A stretch of 64,000 nt of DNA from Plazaster borealis (taxonomy: Eukaryota; Echinodermata; Asteroidea; Forcipulatida; Labidiasteridae): positions 5,274,488 through 5,338,487 of the forward strand of contig CM037474.1 in assembly GCA_021014325.1 (NCBI GenBank), written 5' to 3'. Shown piece after piece: positions 33,257 to 44,700 of this stretch; the first letter of the stretch is position 1, and every line of letters starts with the position of its first letter. The notes beneath the pieces are model-generated. The model ran no database searches and was not told the origin of the DNA. It saw nothing but the letters and a program-made list of their open reading frames with translations. Made by a program: the position numbers and the translations under genes.

Positions 33257-35423
33257 GTAAGCCCATCAAAATTTCATGTCCATGTTATTGTTATTCGTTG
33301 AAATTTGTTTTGTTTTCAATGGATTATATTTGATAGAATTTATTAATTTAACCATTCATTGTCTTAGGAACTAAATAGACACCTATTATTGAAGCTATTG
33401 TATTTTTTTTTTAATTTGACGTAGGGGGCCTATTGTTGTTGTTGTTTTTTGCCTTTTAAAATATTTTCCTAGTATTAGTAAAAACTAAATTGCTTGCTTA
33501 GTTTATTTATAATAACTTCACATAATCACCTCAACAAAGTTGCAGGGGCTGTGGTAATTGGTGCCATGAGAATCAAAATTGGCGGATACTGGGCACTACT
33601 ATTTTGTACAATGAAGACATAAGGTTTATCGCGATTAGCAAAATACCAAGAGAGGGCGCTGTTTTGCCAAGCATGTCGGGTGTAGTAAAAGGGGGCAACC
33701 CGGGAAATCGGTAGCCTGTGCGCACGACGACCGACTGTGTTGTTTATAAAATTGTTGCGATGTTCAAATCATAAGCTTGTTTACTGTTTTAGTTTGCGCA
33801 GGGCCTAGGCCATGCGTGCAAACATCGTGTACCGCGGTATGCATTTGCCCCCTATGCCCTCCCATGATGCATTGCGGTTGTGAATCGCGATAAACCAGGG
33901 GTGCATTTTGGTGGCTGTAACCAATAACTGTTTCTGACGTCATAACCAAAACGGTAACCGAGCTCACAACTCGGTTATCGTTCAGTCTGAACAGCAGAAC
34001 CAACGACCAACAACCGAAACAGTTATTGGTTGCAGCCGCCAAAACGCACCCCTTATTGAGTACACGATTCAGGTCCATATGGCGCTACATACCTCAGAAT
34101 CACCATGAAATTGGGCCCAGTTCCTTCTTCTAATTTCCCCCGAGTGCTATTTTCTCTCCTGCTATTTCCTTAATAGTTGTCTTTTCTCTTGCTTTAGATA
34201 CCTCCTGCAGATCAAGATTAGCGATGTTGAATGAAAAACTGACTTCTTTGGAGAGGCAAATAGAATATCTTGAAGCAAGAGTAAGTTATAATAATTATTT
34301 GTCTTTATCTTAAAGACACTGGACACCTTTGGTAATTGTCAAAGACCAGTCTTCTCACTTGGTGTATCTCAACATATGCACAAAATAACAAACCTGTGAA
34401 AATTTGAACTCAATTGGTCATCGAAGTTGCGAGATATTAATGGAAGAAAAAACACCCTTGTCACACGAAGTTGTGTGCTTTCAGATGCTTGATTTCGAGA
34501 CCTCACGCGTGAGGTCTCGAAATGAATTCAAATATTTTACTGAGAAATTACTTTTTTCTCAAAAACGACGTTACTTCAGAGGGAGCCGTTTCTCACAATG
34601 TTTTATACTATCAACAGCTCTCCATTGATCGTTACCAAATAAGTTTTTATGCTAACAATTATTTTGAGTAATTACCAATAGTGTCCAGTGCCTTTAACAC
34701 ACACCCCCCCCCCCTCCTCATCACACACAAGTGTGTAAACACCTGCAATCGGGGACCTCCTATTGTCCCTCTTGTTTGTACCTTACTTTTTCGGCAACAG
34801 CTCCCATTGGTTTTGTACAGTTTTTTCAACTGGGGAGCTTTACCCCACCGGGTACCTTTACCCCACCGGGAACCTTTACCCCACCGGGTACCTTTATCCC
34901 ACCGGGTACCTTTACCCCACCGGATACCTTTACCCAACCGGGGACCTTTACCCAACCGGGTACCTTTACACAAACGGGTACCTTTACCCAACCGGGGACC
35001 TTTACCAAACCGGGTACCTTTACCCAACCGGGGACCTTTACCAAACCGGGTACCTTTACCCAACCGGGTACCTTTACACAAACGGGTACCTTTACCCAAC
35101 CGGGTACCTTTACCCAACCAGGGACCCCATTGTCCTCTTTTGTTTTAGGTACCTGATTTTAATGTGTATACCTATCCACACACACTGTTTATACTTTACA
35201 TGTTACACAAAATCATACAGAACAGGCATTCTCCCTGTTCACATTCCTCTCTCAATCCCTCTTCTCCCACCCCCCCCAAACAATAAACAAACAAATCATA
35301 TTACACCCATCCTCCCTTGTGCATTGTTCTTTCTAAGTGAAACTTGTTGACTCATTTTATTTAATTTTTTAATTTTCTATCCTTTCCTACATTTAGGTCA
35401 CAAAAGGAGAAACTTTGACGTGA
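33127..35423 (+). CDS. BRK1: BRICK1 / HSPC300, WAVE regulatory complex subunit
   Basis: BRICK1 is the smallest subunit of the five-protein WAVE (SCAR) regulatory complex, which drives Arp2/3-dependent actin branching at the cell cortex. Coding exons are 33127-33256, 34198-34280 and 35397-35423, giving 79 aa against 75 in human. Exon 1 encodes the family hallmark NREYIEVIT followed by [11 protein letters not shown], exon 2 encodes [12 protein letters not shown] then [11 protein letters not shown], and exon 3 encodes VTKGETLT and the stop. Introns start GTAAGC and GTAAGT and end TTTAG; phases are 1 and 0 and join without error. The protein is one helical coiled-coil chain with no signal peptide. 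The start at 33127 is chosen because it has A at -3; ATGs at 33136 and 33151 are also possible, and the frame stays open upstream to 32995. Intron 1 carries two MITEs; intron 2 carries one MITE and an 18-bp minisatellite. No other WAVE subunit is in the window. Confidence 0.96.
33623..33896. mobile_element. GGTTTATCGCGATT-TIR MITE in BRK1 intron 1
   Basis: 274 bp with perfect 14-bp inverted ends GGTTTATCGCGATT / AATCGCGATAAACC. GC-richer than its surroundings, with GCGCGC-type dinucleotide clusters. No ORF of note. Confidence 0.75.
33898..34052. mobile_element. GGGGTGC-TIR hairpin MITE in BRK1 intron 1
   Basis: 155 bp with ~37-bp inverted ends: GGGGTGCATTTTGGTGGCTG and onward to CAATAACTGTTTC on the left, mirrored on the right with a few mismatches. 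It can fold almost entirely. It starts 1 bp after the adjacent MITE ends and contains TGACGTCAT. Confidence 0.8.
34198..34280 (+). CDS. BRK1: BRK1 coding exon 2
   Basis: The acceptor is a pyrimidine-rich run ending GCTTTAG. The exon completes an Asp codon, then encodes [17 protein letters not shown] and the coiled-coil end LEAR. The donor is AGA|GTAAGT. It lies entirely within the conserved part of the family. Confidence 0.96.
34309..34697 (+). mobile_element. TTTAAA-flanked MITE, type B, in BRK1 intron 2
   Basis: Type B elements (~370-395 bp) start TTAAAGRCACTGGACAC and end GTGTCCAGTGCCTTTAA. They contain CACTTGGTGTATC, CCAACATATGCA-like and TCACAATGTTTTATACTATC blocks. This copy starts 29 bp after the exon 2 donor without disturbing it, and has a palindrome of CGAGACCTCACG type at its centre. 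Confidence 0.82.
34836..35127 (+). repeat. 18-bp minisatellite in BRK1 intron 2, ~16 units
   Basis: Unit GGTACCTTTACCCAACCG with variants (CCCCACCG, ACACAAACG, ACCAAACCG). Many units hold a KpnI site. Since 18 is a multiple of 3, all frames stay open and give TFTQPG- or YLYPTG-type repeat ORFs. It lies wholly inside the intron and ends ~270 bp before exon 3. Confidence 0.93.
35397..35423 (+). CDS. BRK1: BRK1 coding exon 3 (nine codons including the stop)
   Basis: A 27-nt terminal coding exon after the acceptor TACATTTAG. It encodes VTKGETLT and TGA, identical to the C-terminus of vertebrate BRK1. It is too short for an ORF scan and was placed by splice sites and family knowledge. Confidence 0.95.
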   Translation, partial: VTKGETLT

Positions 35424-36304
35424 GAGACTGGAGCCTGGTGGATAAAAGTCCCAACCATACGGAGTTTATACCTAACTGTATATTATAGTCAAGAAACCAG
35501 ACTTTGTAATTTAAACTCACTCTTTATGTAAATTGCTTCCCGATCATTTTATATTTCTGAATGACTTGAATCATGAGATGGCAACTTTTACCTGAAATGG
35601 TCTGGAACCAAAGTAGATTTTGATATCAAGTCATTATTACATCCCAACTGGAGTAACTGACCCAATAGTAAATGATCTGTGAAGTGTCCCAACTATAGTG
35701 CTCATCAAGTTAAACATAACATCAGTGCTCTCTTAGATTGAATGCAGATGTATAAAGACCTGTATCATGCTGTGGTCATTTGTGTGTCAGGTACCCTGCA
35801 TACAGCAGTGACAGTGGCAGTTCTAATTCTCACATAATGAAAGGAACCTGACTATCTTTTTCTTCCAGCCTCAATTTGGTTACATTAGGTCGAGTAGAAG
35901 AAAAGCAAGATGGCTCCTAAGAGATAAAGGGTCAATTGCTCAAGTTAAAGAGCTTAGAAGAAAGGCGAGGGTGAGGGGGGGGAGGGGGGAGCCACAGAAT
36001 GTGTCAGTCAGTTAAAAGTTTCATGTTGTATTTATTATTCAAATTGTATGCTGTACAGTGGGGAAAGAATTTTGTACAAGCCAGTACATTATGGTATACT
36101 TTTTGTATATAGTCCTGCAAAACATTGTTTTTTAGGGGGTGGGGTTTGCAGGCATAATGTTAACTCTAGTCTAGATTGAGTTGAGTTTGTTTAAAGGGGG
36201 CTGTCATCATGATCAAAGCAGGCCTGTGGCTTTACATATGAACTCTTACCCAGTTACAGTACGCGTCCTCGTGTGTCATATCTATGGAGAGCGCGTGCTG
36301 TACC
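35424..36304 (+). other. BRK1 3' flank / probable 3' UTR
   Basis: Unique-looking, moderately AT-rich sequence after the BRK1 stop. No canonical AATAAA occurs in it; the first on this strand outside a MITE is near 37457. The 3' end of the transcript therefore cannot be placed. Confidence 0.3.
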
Positions 36305-36314
36305 ATAACAGGGT

Positions 36315-36590
36315 TAGCCCGAACATCTGACGTCACACTTCGAAGCTCGTGAATAATGCCAGATAACGGCCTTGAGCCAATGGAGGGATCCTGGTAGATG
36401 TACCTTTGACCTCCCATCCATTCACACAGAGATTCGTAGTCACGCATTACAGTGTGTACATAGCTATGGTATAAGCAACATTACATACAAACACGCGCGT
36501 GCATTGTATCCAATGAAATCATGGGGCCTGTAAAACAAGTACCTGTTTTATCCTTGCGGATAAAGACAGGGGACCAGTCTATAACAGGGT
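36315..36590 (-). mobile_element. Non-autonomous element with 10-bp target duplication
   Basis: Plus-strand reading starts TAGCCCGAACATCTGACG and ends GGGGACCAGTCT, flanked on both sides by ATAACAGGGT. It is ~80 bp longer internally than the 45.7-kb relative. Both ends lie precisely inside the duplications. Confidence 0.78.
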
Positions 36591-36621
36591 GAGAGTTCAT
36601 AATTCCATGTACAGCCACAGG

Positions 36622-36757
36622 GGCCGATTTCACAAAGAGATAAGACTAGTCTTATCTGAAGTTAGGACCAGTAACTGGTCTTAACTTGAGACTAGTCCTA
36701 TCTCTTAGCATTGCCTAGGACTAGTCCCAAGTTGGGAAGAGTTTTTTTAAATCGACC
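36622..36757. mobile_element. Palindromic MITE-like element (GACTAGTC-rich)
   Basis: Ends GGGGCCGATTTCACAAAG and TTTTTAAATCGACCCC are imperfect inverted repeats. The interior alternates AAGACTAGTCTTATC, AGGACCAGTAACTGGTC and ACTAGTCCTATC, giving several possible hairpins. No coding potential. Confidence 0.6.
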
Positions 36758-36980
36758 CCTAGCCTGCTATGATCATGATGACGGGCCCCCTTCGAACCCC
36801 TCTGCAGTAGTGGTCTTTTGTTTTTATTTCACTAGGTACTTTGAAAGTTAGTTTATAAAAATGGCTCCTCGAGATCTTGCACACTTGCTGTTTTGTTCCT
36901 AGTGACCCTATTTATGCCATGAGTTTTTAACTAAGTAACCAAAGTCACTAGTAACAATGCTGCAAGAGTGTGATTAAAGT

Positions 36981-37350
36981 TGAAGGGTCTGTATATGTTT
37001 AGTAATTACTCATAACATTATTGGCAATAAAAAACTTCCTTGGTAAGAAGTACAACAGCTTCTGATAGTATACAGCATTTTGAGAAGCAATTCACTTTGA
37101 TGTGGCTATGGAAAAAGATATCAGTTTTTATAAAAAAAAATTGAATCTGATATTCTGTCAGATTGTGTATTCCAATGCAGATTATTCTTCCTGCGTGGAC
37201 GTAACCGCTCCAGATTTTCAGCAATATCTCAAAAACGCTACCACCTTTTGAAATGAAATTTTCACAGGTTAGTTTTATGGTATATATCTACAACTATATA
37301 GCATTGAAACAAACTGGGTTCCAATTACCAAATGTATACAATCCCTTAAA
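36981..37350 (-). mobile_element. TTTAAA-flanked MITE, type A
   Basis: Near-complete copy in the BRK1-PUS7L gap. Boundaries are slightly decayed (TGAAGGG, CCCTTAAA). Confidence 0.78.
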
Positions 37351-37539
37351 ACTAAACTTGTATTCCATTTGAAGCTGCTTTCAAATCACTGGCAAACATT
37401 TTAAACCATGGCATTGTTAATTTGAATCTTCTTTGTTATTTAACAGTTATGTACAAAATAAATAAAAAACTAATTTAAATGAGAAAGCTCAGATGTATTT
37501 TGTTGGACAAGTCCATTTATTTTGTTTCAAAAAGCTTGA

Positions 37540-37787
37540 AAATTATAATTTTCGTCAAGTATTTGTTTCATCTTTGAAGGGGCATGTTCATTTTGCAAGC
37601 AACCGGGGACACTCAAGTTATAAAATATGGAAAGCTTACGGAGAGATTTCAAAAGGAAAATACAAAGCAATGGAGGTTCTGATTATGACCCTCTGGGAAT
37701 CCCCGATTAGAAGTGATTACATTTCTGTGTGAAACATGGCGCACAGTTAACTAAAAATATCTTGGTGCACCACTGGTCCTTTCCATC
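37540..37787 (-). mobile_element. Dispersed element shared with 59.3-59.5 kb
   Basis: Reverse-oriented homologue of the 59.3-kb element, marked by TGGCGCACAGTTAACTAAAA and CACCACTGGTCCTT. A 79-codon ORF here is broken in the other copy, so it is not a conserved protein. Confidence 0.7.
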
Positions 37788-37818
37788 TATCTTTTTACAT
37801 TAGAGTAGATACAACTCG

Positions 37819-38514
37819 GACAGTAGGAGGGTTGACTGTGTACTGTGTAGATGCATTCACCACATGATACCATATTGCAGGCTGGCACAGTTTATCTATC
37901 AATCCAAACCAGAGTGGATAATATTGAATGGATAGACAGTAGGAGGGTTGACTGTGTACTGTGTAAATGCATTCACCACATGATATCATATTGCAAGCTG
38001 GCACAGTTTATCTATCAATCCAAACCAGAGTGGATAATATTGAATGGATAGACAGTACGAGGGTTGACTGTGTACTGTGTAAATGCATTCACCACATGAT
38101 GTCATATTACAGGCTGGCACAGTTTATCTATCAATCCAAACCAGAGTGGATAATATTGAATGGATAGACAGTACGAGGGTTGACTGTGTACTGTGTAAAT
38201 GCATTCACCACATGATATTATATTACAGGCTGGCATAGTTTACCTATCATTACAAACCACAGTGGATGAGATTAATTGGTCAGACAGTAGGAGGGTTGAC
38301 TGTGTACTGTGTAGATGCATTCACCACATGATATCATATTGCAGGCTGGCATAGTTTATCTATCATTCCAAACCACAGTGGATGATATTGAATGGTCAGA
38401 CAGTAGGAGGGTTGACCGTGTACTGTGTAGATGCATTTACCACATGCTATCATATTGCAGGCTGGCATAGTTTATGTATCATTCCCAACCACAGTGGATG
38501 ATATTGAATGGTCA
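37819..38514 (+). repeat. 116-bp tandem array, exactly six copies
   Basis: GACAGTAGGAGGGTTGACTG starts at 37819, 37935, 38051, 38167, 38283 and 38399, always 116 bp apart. Copies 2-4 and 5-6 form two subtypes (GGATAGACAG against GGTCAGACAG junctions). No unique spacers, so not a CRISPR. Each unit includes an in-frame CACATGAT / TACTGTGTA pattern but no sustained ORF. Confidence 0.95.
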
Positions 38515-38929
38515 GACAGGGTTAATGACCAACATTTCGCTGAAGGTGCAACAGTTATCTCCCATAAAACTAAAATAGTCACGCAAATTATTGCTGAGCA
38601 TGATTTTAATCTTGTCTCATGGCAAGTCAAGTGAAAACACAGCTATGGGGGACATAGACAAGAAAGAAACCTTGGGCCAAGGAAAGGAAGAATATTAGAC
38701 TGGCCAGAGGCCGCTCACATGAGCAGGTGGTGCCCCTTTTTATCTCATTTTTTTAAGATGGCAATCTGGCCCACAGCTCAATGCTGAGACAAGAAGTCTT
38801 GCCTTGGGTTGAAATGTATCATTCATTCAAGATAAGCAAACACTCATTGCAAAGAGAGTAAAAATTTTAGCATTGTATCTTTTTTTTGTCATAAGAAAAT
38901 GACGGGAATTTGGAGCACATTTAAAGGGA

Positions 38930-39316
38930 TTGTACATTTGGTAATTGGAACCCGCTGTTTGTTTCAGTCCCATATAGTTGAAGATATATACCATAAAATT
39001 AACCTGTGAAAATGTCATTTCAAAAGGTGGTAGCGTTTTTGAGATATTACCGAAAATCTGGAGCGGTTATGTCCACGCAGGAAGAATAATCTACAATTGG
39101 AATACACAATCTGAGAAACGTTTCTGTCAGTAACGCTTCTCAGATTCAAATTTTTGGGGATAAAAAATTATATCTTTTTCCATAACCGCAGTACTTCTAA
39201 GTGAAAAGTTTCTCAAAATGCATTATACTATCCACAGGTGCCGTACTTCTTACCAAGTAAGTTTTTATTGCCATTAATTTTCAGAGTCATTACCAAACGT
39301 ATACAGACCCTTTAAA
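38930..39316 (+). mobile_element. TTTAAA-flanked MITE, type A
   Basis: Complete copy with both TTTAAA boundaries and a well-kept central palindrome (AGAAACGTTTCTGTCAGTAA). Confidence 0.82.
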
Positions 39317-39367
39317 AAAGATTATTTAGCTAAAAACAATCAAAAATAGAGCATGGGGGGATCTTAA

Positions 39368-39530
39368 AATGGTGGCCGAGCGGTCAAGAGCACCGGACTC
39401 AAGCTCTGGTGTTTCTGATCAGCAGAGTGTGGGTTCGAGTCTCGGTCTATCTATTATTGCTTAGGGGTTAACCCCAGTGTTTCTGGTTCACGTAGCAAGC
39501 ACCATTGTTTATAGGTTTCCTCAGGCTTGC
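39368..39530 (+). mobile_element. SINE, tRNA-like head with short diverged body
   Basis: Excellent head (GGTGGCCGAGCGGTCAAGAG, GTGTGGGTTCGAGTCTCGG) but the body collapses quickly to GTTAACCCCAGTGTTTCTGG. Either internally deleted or decayed. Confidence 0.7.
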
Positions 39531-39821
39531 GAGCAGCTTAAATTTTAAAAAACACTGTCTTGCAATAAAAAGTGGATTTATAAGATTGAGGGCATAATAA
39601 GTCAATTTCTTAAGGATAAAAAGCATTTCTGACAGAATTTTGTGTGATTGGTACTTGTATAAACTTTAAAGGTGAGCTTTCAAATACTTAATAAAGTTTG
39701 TACACATGCTGCATCATCTCTTTCAGATTTCAAGCACCTAGCACCTTCTTTAAAGTTTCATTGTAGTTATTTACAGCCGAGTTTGTAATCACAAGGTCAT
39801 TCTTTAAAGAGGGGGTCAAAG

Positions 39822-40745
39822 GTCAAATCAAGTTTTGTGATGCAACCATTTTCCAATAGATAGAGTCCTCAAGAAAGTGGAGAAAAAAACTAGAAGGTCA
39901 CCGACCCCACATTAAATGGTGTAAAATGTCATTTTATTTGATACTCTTTCAGAGTCAAATCAAGTTTTGTGATGCAACCATTTTCCAATAGATAGAGTCC
40001 TCAAGAAAGTGGAGAAAAAAACTAGAAGGTCACCGACCTCACATTAAATGGAGTAAAATTTCATTTTATTTGATACTCTTTCAGAGTCAAATCAAGTTTT
40101 GTGATGCACCCATTTTCAAATAGATAGAGTCCTCATGAAAGTGGGGGGGAAAAATACAAGTCACAGACCTCATGTTAAAATGGTGTAAAATTCCATTTTA
40201 TTTGATACTCTTTCAGAGTCAAATCAAGTTTTGTGATGCACCCATTTTCAAATAGATAGAGTCCTCATGAAAGGGGGGGAAAAATACAAGTCACAGACCT
40301 CATGTTAAAATGGTGTAAAATTTCATTTTATTTGATACTCTTTCAGAGTCAAATCAAGTTTTGTGATGCACCCATTTTCAAATAGATAGAGTCCCCATGA
40401 AAGTGGGGGGAAAAAATACAAGTCACAGACCTCATGTTAAAATGGTGTAAAAATTCATTTTATTTGATACTCTTTCAGAGTCAAATCAAGTTTTGTGATG
40501 CACCCATTTTCAAATAGATAGAGTCCTCATGAAAGTGGGGGGAAAAAATACAAGTCACAGACCTCATGTTAAAATGGTGTAAAATTTCATTTTATTTGAT
40601 ACTCTTTCAGAGTCAAATCAAGTTTTGTGATGCACCTATTTTCCAATAGATAGAGTCCTCATGAAAGTGGGGGGGAAAAAAACAAGTCTCTGACCTCACC
40701 TTAAAATGGTGTAAAATGTCATTTTATTTTATACTTTTTCAGAGT
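39822..40745 (+). repeat. 132-bp tandem array, seven copies, downstream of PUS7L
   Basis: GTCAAATCAAGTTTTGTGAT starts at 39822, 39954, 40086, 40218, 40348, 40480 and 40612 (period 132, once 130). Other shared blocks: ATAGATAGAGTCCTCATGAA, TCACAGACCTCATG, ATTTGATACTCTTTCAGAG. G-run length near GAAAGTGGGGGG varies between copies. The middle copies are most alike, as expected for unequal exchange. Confidence 0.95.
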
Positions 40746-41000
40746 GAAATTTGAAGCATGACGTCATGGACAACAAAAACTAACAGGTCTGTACATTCCA
40801 AAGGAGAATATCTGCACCAGTCATTAGCTCAAATTCAATGCTGTTTTGATTGAATAGCATCAGAATTCAGGAATGAACTGAAAATTCTCAGTACAAAAAT
40901 GCACAGACCATATATTTGAAATGTGACGTCATCAAACGTTTTGGGATTTTTACAAAAACTGCACTTGAAGGGTATCAAACACAGTGGCTTTTTACACCAT

Positions 41001-41006
41001 TTTATT
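41001..41006 (-). terminator. Candidate PUS7L poly(A) signal AATAAA
   Basis: AATAAA on the minus strand about 95 nt after the PUS7L stop codon. It is the first canonical signal downstream, implying a short 3' UTR that ends before the 132-bp tandem array begins. Confidence 0.5.
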
Positions 41007-41101
41007 GTGAGTTTACAGACTTGAAATTGTTTTCCCATTTTCCTAAGGACTCTACCCCTCTCTTTGAGCAGACTCTCATCCACAGAAGTGGTTTACCCGT
41101 C

Positions 41102-41710
41102 TCATCTTTTCATTAATTCTCGGAGAAACACCGTTGCATAAGTCGAGGTTGGCAGCTTAAATTTCATTCTCAAATTCCTGGTATTTGTCGTGAAATGGCC
41201 ATCAGATTTCTCACAGAAATCAGGTTTAATTTTAAGGGTGGCGCTATCCGTCAAGGGCAGGTTTTCAGAGATGCTTTTGGGATGGTCCGTGTCCGAGGCC
41301 TGAATGGAGCTGTTGAGATCAACAGTAGATGTAGGATATTTGTTGGTGTTGCCGTCAACTTCAATACAACATTCATCATCCAAAGACGGAGATCCTCTCT
41401 TTGCTCTGTCCGAATCTGAGATGTCTCCATCTGACCTTACAGGGTTATCTGAACTTCCTCCCGACTTCTCGAGTTGCCAGTAGACATCTTGGGGTCGTCT
41501 TATAAGCCGTCGATAATCCCCGGGTATGTTCACCTGAAGATCCGTCACACGGTACGTGCATGATCCTAAATCTACCTTCTCCATGTATTCCTTGTAAGCT
41601 CCGCCCACCCTGTTGCCTGGATACCGAATGCTGTTGCCAGGCATCGGCAGGGCTACGTCTTGGATGGTAAAGACGCCATTTTGGACGTCATCTTCGGAGA
41701 CTTCTTGAAT
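41102..41710 (-). CDS. PUS7L: PUS7L terminal coding exon 6
   Basis: Starts IQEVSEDDV after acceptor TTCTTCTAG, then VALPMPGNSIRYPGN and VNIPGDYRRLIRRP, then ~100 acidic/Ser-rich residues absent from the short vertebrate form. It returns to the conserved end MKFKLPTSTYATVFLRELMK and TGA. Confidence 0.94.
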   Translation of the reverse strand: MQEVSEDDVQNGVFTIQDVALPMPGNSIRYPGNRVGGAYKEYMEKVDLGSCTYRVTDLQVNIPGDYRRLIRRPQDVYWQLEKSGGSSDNPVRSDGDISDSDRAKRGSPSLDDECCIEVDGNTNKYPTSTVDLNSSIQASDTDHPKSISENLPLTDSATLKIKPDFCEKSDGHFTTNTRNLRMKFKLPTSTYATVFLRELMKR

Positions 41711-44700
41711 CTAGAAGAAAAAATTAATAGATGATTATTAGAAACATACGTATTAAGCGCTCTATAAATGTTGTAATTATTATTATTATTATTATTATTA
41801 TTATGATTATTATTATTATTCATACTCCTTCAACTACAAAAGCTTAAAAGTAAACAAAGGTAAACATTTGGCTCTTCATCCATCCCAATCTTCCCCAGTT
41901 TGTTTAAAAAACCAACCTAAAATAATCAATTTAAAAAGTATAATTTGAGACGAACAAAGCAAAACAAATGAAGTTTTGTACAGGGGTATGCATATAAATG
42001 TTATCAAAAGTTCATTAGTGTAACTGTTAGTGCTGATGGCATTCAACGGATTCAGGTAGGTTTCATCTGCAAAAGGTAAAACAAGGATTTCATAATAATA
42101 ATGATGTCAATTTATATCATTTCTAGTGCGCCCTTTCCATCCAAGGATGTTCAAAGGCGCAAATTACAATAAAAATTCCATTGAAAATAACATCAAAATA
42201 CACACACTAAAAAATACATCAAAATACATACAATACAGCCTATAAATACAAAAATGTACCAACTACATACAAATGCAGCAGAAAATCACACAAAATTTTA
42301 AGAAGCAGACACCCTCACCCCTATTTAAGGGGGAACAAAACACTATAATAAACGCAGTAAAGAATGAAAATAGTGTAACATCTGGTAAGGCACACAACAA
42401 TAATCAACAACAAATGTAGTTACAGACTGTAAACCAGCGAGTCTTTAATTTAGCCTTGAAAGACCCCAGCGAATTAACCCCCCGTAAAAAGGAGGTAGTG
42501 CATTCCACAACTTAGGAGCAGCCGAAACAAGGGCGCGATCACCAAAAGAGTGCAGCATCCTACCTCTAGGATACTCGTGTAGTATTCCACCTGTATTTTG
42601 TATGCATATTATGAATGATTACCAACCTTATCCCTGGTCCCCTGCTTGTCGTTTCCCGTCAGCACCAGGTCCCCGGCCACAACCTTGCACCCATACAACC
42701 TCAATCTCTCACTAGCCATGTGGTTCCAGACCAAACTGCAGAAGGCGTGTATGTAGAACTGTCGCAATCCGTGTGGGATGCAGTACAGCGCCCTCACGCA
42801 TCCGTCCCTGTCCAGGCCGTGTCTGTGTAATGCCTTGAGGATGATGCACTCGCGGGTTTTGTTCTTGGGCATCAGAGCGAGGGCCTCCTTTGCATTGTGT
42901 GTCTCGTGGAATTGACGCTTAGCATTATTTGTGGAATCGTTTCTCTCACCATCTGGGGCAAGAATCAAATTGATAGCCTGTCGCTGTAGAAAAACAAAAA
43001 TTATTTTAAAATGTTAACGCATCTGGCTGAAATGGGTTTTCTTGCTTATTTGATCAAATTTGTTTAGACAATTTGTTTGATTTCAAACACTGAAAGATAC
43101 ATTTTGTTTACTAACTAATTTTTTTTTTTAACTTCATTTCTATTGCTTTAACTGTGACCATTGTAACAGGCACAAGATGATTTATCGAATATTAAAACTA
43201 TTTTTACTTTAATATCTTGCAAACTTTTCTCAGAAAAGAATATTTTATAGAAAAGAATACTTTCAAGAACTTACATATTTCCCGGCAAGTATTGCTTGCC
43301 CGATCGCAGCTGATTGTCCCTCACCATTCCAAGACTGTCCAAACCTTTGCTCTCCAAAATAATTCACAAAACCTCGCTCCTAGAATAAAAAAGAAACAAA
43401 CTGGTTGCAATAATCCAACACGAAAAATGTGTACTAAAGGTAGGGTCATAGATTATTGGCAGACCATAAAGACTTACTATGTGAGAAGCACTGCAGCTGT
43501 TGACAGTATAAACTATTTTGAGATAGGATTCCCTTCGAAGTAATATGGTTTGGATAATTTGTCACCCAAAAACATTTGAATCTGTGAGATGAATTGTTTC
43601 TCAGATTTCTGAGGGTTGGTGTCCGTTCGTGAATGCTGCGGCCAGAGATGTGGTTGGTACCCGCTATCACCTCGCTAAACGTGAATGGATTCAACGTTCT
43701 TGTGAAAATAAAGTGAGTTTTTTTGCCGATTTCTCAACAAGTATAGATACTGTATTCACCTGAAACTTTCACATGACTTGTATTGTATCTTTCTTCATAA
43801 ATTTGCCTATAAATCAGCATTCGGTGACAAAAAAAACAATCTATGACCCTATCTTTAAACCACTGATTGTAAGAGGATGAACGGCTCTGTATGAGCTTTT
43901 AAAAGTTTTATGAGTTACGTTCGTGTCCGAATTAGCAGCTACAGCTACGGCTACGGCTAGATTTCCTCAACATCATGCGTTGAAGAATAGGACGTCCATA
44001 GCAACACCATCAGCAACAGTCATAGCCATAACAATAGCCCCCAATTCGAACAGGGCCTTTTTCTTTCGCTTCCTACCTGGATACCTTTAAAGCAACTGTC
44101 TAATTCCTGCCACAAGAGGGCTTCATCATCCTCCTCCTGCCGGTGCTGATCTGTGTCATGGACGTGAACATCACGGATGAGTATGTCAAATACATTGCCA
44201 GTCAGATCTCCCGGGTGAATGGCTTTAGTAAGGGGTTGTACATTGCCGACAGTAATCCCTCGAAATCTCCCATCGCTGATCAGCTGATTAAACCTTCGAG
44301 AAAATTCAAACATGCTTTTATTTAAAAACATACTTACCAGAAAACGGCTTCGTTTCAAATGAATAATTTAGTTTTAGGGTTGGGACGTTTAACCGATTTA
44401 CAGTTAAAACGTAAAAATCCTTGATCTAAATTGCTTTAACGGTTAAAAGAAGCCGACAGTCAAAAGAAAATGTAAACAAAATGGGACATTCCTCTTCTTG
44501 AAAATGTTAGCCTCAGATGCTATCCAGGGAGGATGATTGACATCCCTTTTGTTGGTGGAACCATCTTATCATAATCCCCCACAAAATGTGGCATGTCGTG
44601 GCCGAGCGGTCTAGCTCACCGAACCCAAGCTTTGGTGTTGTCAGCAGCAGAGTATGGGTTCGATACCCGGTCACAACACTTGTGCCCTTGAGCAGGGTAC

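Noticed and set aside
34659..35350. ORFs of 140-195 codons with KGTRLG, GTFTQP or YLYPTG repeats
   Set aside because: Products of the 18-bp intronic minisatellite in BRK1; open in several frames of both strands.
37493..37732. 79-codon ORF
   Set aside because: Overlaps a dispersed element whose other copy at 59.3-59.5 kb has stops and indels in that frame.
37819..38514. CRISPR array
   Set aside because: Units are contiguous 116-bp tandem repeats without unique spacers, in a eukaryotic genome. The same holds for the 132-bp array at 39.8-40.7 kb.
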